Assembly (NCBI GenBank): GCA_004292605.1
Contig: RDXK01000109.1
Span: forward strand, 1 to 33,151
Direction of reading: 5' to 3'
Length of the DNA: 33,151 nucleotides
Origin: Bacteroidota bacterium
Lineage (GTDB): Bacteria > Bacteroidota > Bacteroidia > Chitinophagales > Chitinophagaceae
Both the position numbers and the translations under genes were made by a program. The notes under the pieces are model-generated. The model was not told the origin of the DNA and did not search any database. It saw only the letters and a list, made by a program, of their open reading frames with translations. Position 1 is the first letter of the stretch; each line of letters opens with the position of its first letter. Shown piece by piece: positions 31,605-33,151 of this stretch.

Positions 31605-33151
31605 ATGAGAAAAATTTTAGTTTTTTTTGTTGTGCTGCTGCTTTCGAGTACACTGGCCTTTAGCCAAAACAGGGTAGTTACCGGGCAAGTAACGGATGAC
31701 AAAGGGGAACCGGTAGGCTATGCTACTATTAAAGTGAAAGACGGAAAAGGCACATCGGCCGATGCTAACGGAAATTTCAAAATTGAAGTTAAAAATGGTG
31801 CTGTTTTACAAATCAGCGCTCTAGGCATAAGCCCAAAAGAAGTTAAAATTGATGCTTCGCAAAGTGTTTACAATGTAGGCGTTACCCGTACCAATAGCGA
31901 ATTGGGTGGTGTGGTAGTTTCGGCGTTAGGTATTAAGCGTAGTGTAAAATCTACTCCTTACGCTACACAGCAAGTTAGTTCTGAGCGTTTAACTCAGGCT
32001 AGAGAAACCGATTTAACTACTGCTCTTACAGGTAAAATTGCAGGTTTGCAAACCTTGGGTCAGTCTGGTGCTAAATTGGGCGATGTTGGTCAAATTCGTT
32101 TGCGTGGTGCTGGTGCCCTACGTGAAACATTTGCCATTTACGTAGTAGATGGTACAATCATGGCCAATGCATCGGATATCAACATGGATGATGTAGAAAA
32201 CGTAAACGTATTGAAAGGCCCGAACGCTACTGCACTATACGGTCAGCGTGCGGAGGGTGGTGTTGTAATTATTACCACTAAAAAAGCAAAAACAGCGAAG
32301 TTGGCGGTAGATTTTAACCATACTACTACAGCGGAGCAAATTGCCTATACGCAGCGTTACCAAAATATATATGGTAGTGGTAGAACACGTGACCCACAGT
32401 GGAGAACGTTTGCTTTTAACCCTGCTATTCACCCCGCCGAGTGGCAAGCCCTAAACGGTGTACGTTTTAGTGGATATGAAGATGATGAAAGTTGGGGACC
32501 TAAAATGGATGGTCAGCCGTTCATACCTTGGTATGCTTGGTATGGTGGCCACCAATACAGCTACAAAGCTCAGCCTTATAACCCACAACCTAATAATATT
32601 AAAGACTTCTTCAATACTGGTTTAACTATCAATAACAACGTTAGTTTAGGTCAGAAATTTAAGAATGCTTCCTACCGTGTTTCTTACACGTATGTAGATA
32701 GAAAAGGTTTGATGCCTAATACTATGCAGAATAAGCATACTGTATCTACCCAAAGCAGTGTAAAAATTCTTAAAAAATTAGAGTTAGGTGTAAATGTTAC
32801 CTACTCTCGTGAAAAAATATTTGGCGATTTTGATGATACCTACGGTAACCAAACCACAGGTGCGTTCAATGCATGGTTCCATAGAGATTTGGATGTAAAA
32901 AAATTACGTGAGTTACAAGGCTTACGTGTTGGTCCGAATAACACATTGGCTAGCTGGAACCACGGTAATTTGCCAGATGGTTCGGCGCCAGGCCCTAACT
33001 TTTGGAAAGGAAACTACTGGATAAACCCATTCGATAACCAAGTATACAATACCGTAGAAAGCTGGAGAGATAGGATAGTGGGCGACGCTACACTTACCTA
33101 TACCTTTAACAACAGCTTGAAGTTAGCGGCTGCATACCGTGTAAACTACCG
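31605..33151 (+). CDS. SusC/RagA-type TonB-linked outer-membrane receptor (N-terminal part)
   Basis: The first 515 codons are open and the gene runs off the right edge; full family members are about 1000 residues. Signal peptide at 1-20 (MRKILVFFVVLLLSSTLAFS), then a CarboxypepD_reg-like domain at about 24-95 (VVTGQVTDDKGEPVGYATIK), the SusC hallmark LGGVVVSALGIKR at 100-112, and a plug domain with LTGKIAGLQTLGQSG, IRLRGAGALRETFAIYVVDG (164-183, the SusC/RagA signature) and LKGPNATALYGQRAEGGVVI. Barrel strands start near 230. These receptors import glycans or peptides with a SusD lipoprotein that is usually encoded just downstream, outside this window. The substrate cannot be told. The ATG lies 32 nt past a TATATTTA box, so unlike several other genes here it has a normal leader. 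Confidence 0.93.
   Translation, partial: MRKILVFFVVLLLSSTLAFSQNRVVTGQVTDDKGEPVGYATIKVKDGKGTSADANGNFKIEVKNGAVLQISALGISPKEVKIDASQSVYNVGVTRTNSELGGVVVSALGIKRSVKSTPYATQQVSSERLTQARETDLTTALTGKIAGLQTLGQSGAKLGDVGQIRLRGAGALRETFAIYVVDGTIMANASDINMDDVENVNVLKGPNATALYGQRAEGGVVIITTKKAKTAKLAVDFNHTTTAEQIAYTQRYQNIYGSGRTRDPQWRTFAFNPAIHPAEWQALNGVRFSGYEDDESWGPKMDGQPFIPWYAWYGGHQYSYKAQPYNPQPNNIKDFFNTGLTINNNVSLGQKFKNASYRVSYTYVDRKGLMPNTMQNKHTVSTQSSVKILKKLELGVNVTYSREKIFGDFDDTYGNQTTGAFNAWFHRDLDVKKLRELQGLRVGPNNTLASWNHGNLPDGSAPGPNFWKGNYWINPFDNQVYNTVESWRDRIVGDATLTYTFNNSLKLAAAYRVNY

Overview
The window reads as ordinary chromosome of a Bacteroidota bacterium, most likely a member of the Chitinophagaceae; the family-level call is inference. 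Supporting signs are a SusC/RagA-type receptor, a TonB receptor and a DUF5686 protein with N-terminal CarboxypepD_reg-like domains, a PorE-like TPR/PD40/OmpA lipid-envelope protein, an UpxY/NusG-like protein, MurA with Asp in place of the usual active-site Cys, near absence of Shine-Dalgarno sequences, and promoters of the TTTG / TAnnTTTG type. There is no phage, IS element, CRISPR array or rRNA. Coding density is very high and no gap exceeds about 200 bases.

Layout. 1-3181 (minus): two secreted carboxypeptidases, M14 (cut by the left edge) and S10. 3271-6244: murB (plus) converges on murA (minus), the two stop codons sharing one TTAA; miaE lies just upstream of murA. 6266-12764 (plus): a BioF-type synthase, a penicillin-acylase-family hydrolase directly followed by a four-helix membrane protein, and a DUF5686 outer-membrane protein. 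12878-13927 (plus): trhO, converging on a minus-strand pair, class A PBP plus a tail-anchored J-domain protein (17002-13938). 17139-19799 (minus): a TonB-dependent receptor with poly-Gly tracts and a strong terminator. 19905-20642 (minus): DUF445 membrane protein and tRNA-His with its own promoter and terminator. 20791-23570 (plus): Prc-type protease and an orphan UpxY/NusG-like factor. 31407-23700 (minus): folD, queE, the PorE-like protein, dprA, guaB, mlaF, then an AT-rich two-gene cassette (GNAT-like protein plus a 55-residue protein). 31605 to the right edge (plus): a SusC-type receptor, truncated by the window.

Functional themes are cell-wall building (MurA, MurB, PBP1A), envelope transport and anchoring (MlaF, PorE-like, SusC, TonB receptor, DUF5686), secreted peptide/amide hydrolysis (M14, S10, Prc, acylase), tRNA modification (MiaE, TrhO, QueE) and core metabolism (FolD, GuaB, BioF). 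They do not form one pathway; several are housekeeping genes.

The two signals I consider most worth pursuing are (1) a recurrent TAnnTTTG promoter box placed only 3-5 nt before the ATG of folD, guaB, dprA, bioF and prc, which would give leaderless mRNAs, and (2) the AT-rich GNAT-like/55-aa pair at 23700-24400, a candidate small two-protein module with no name known to me.
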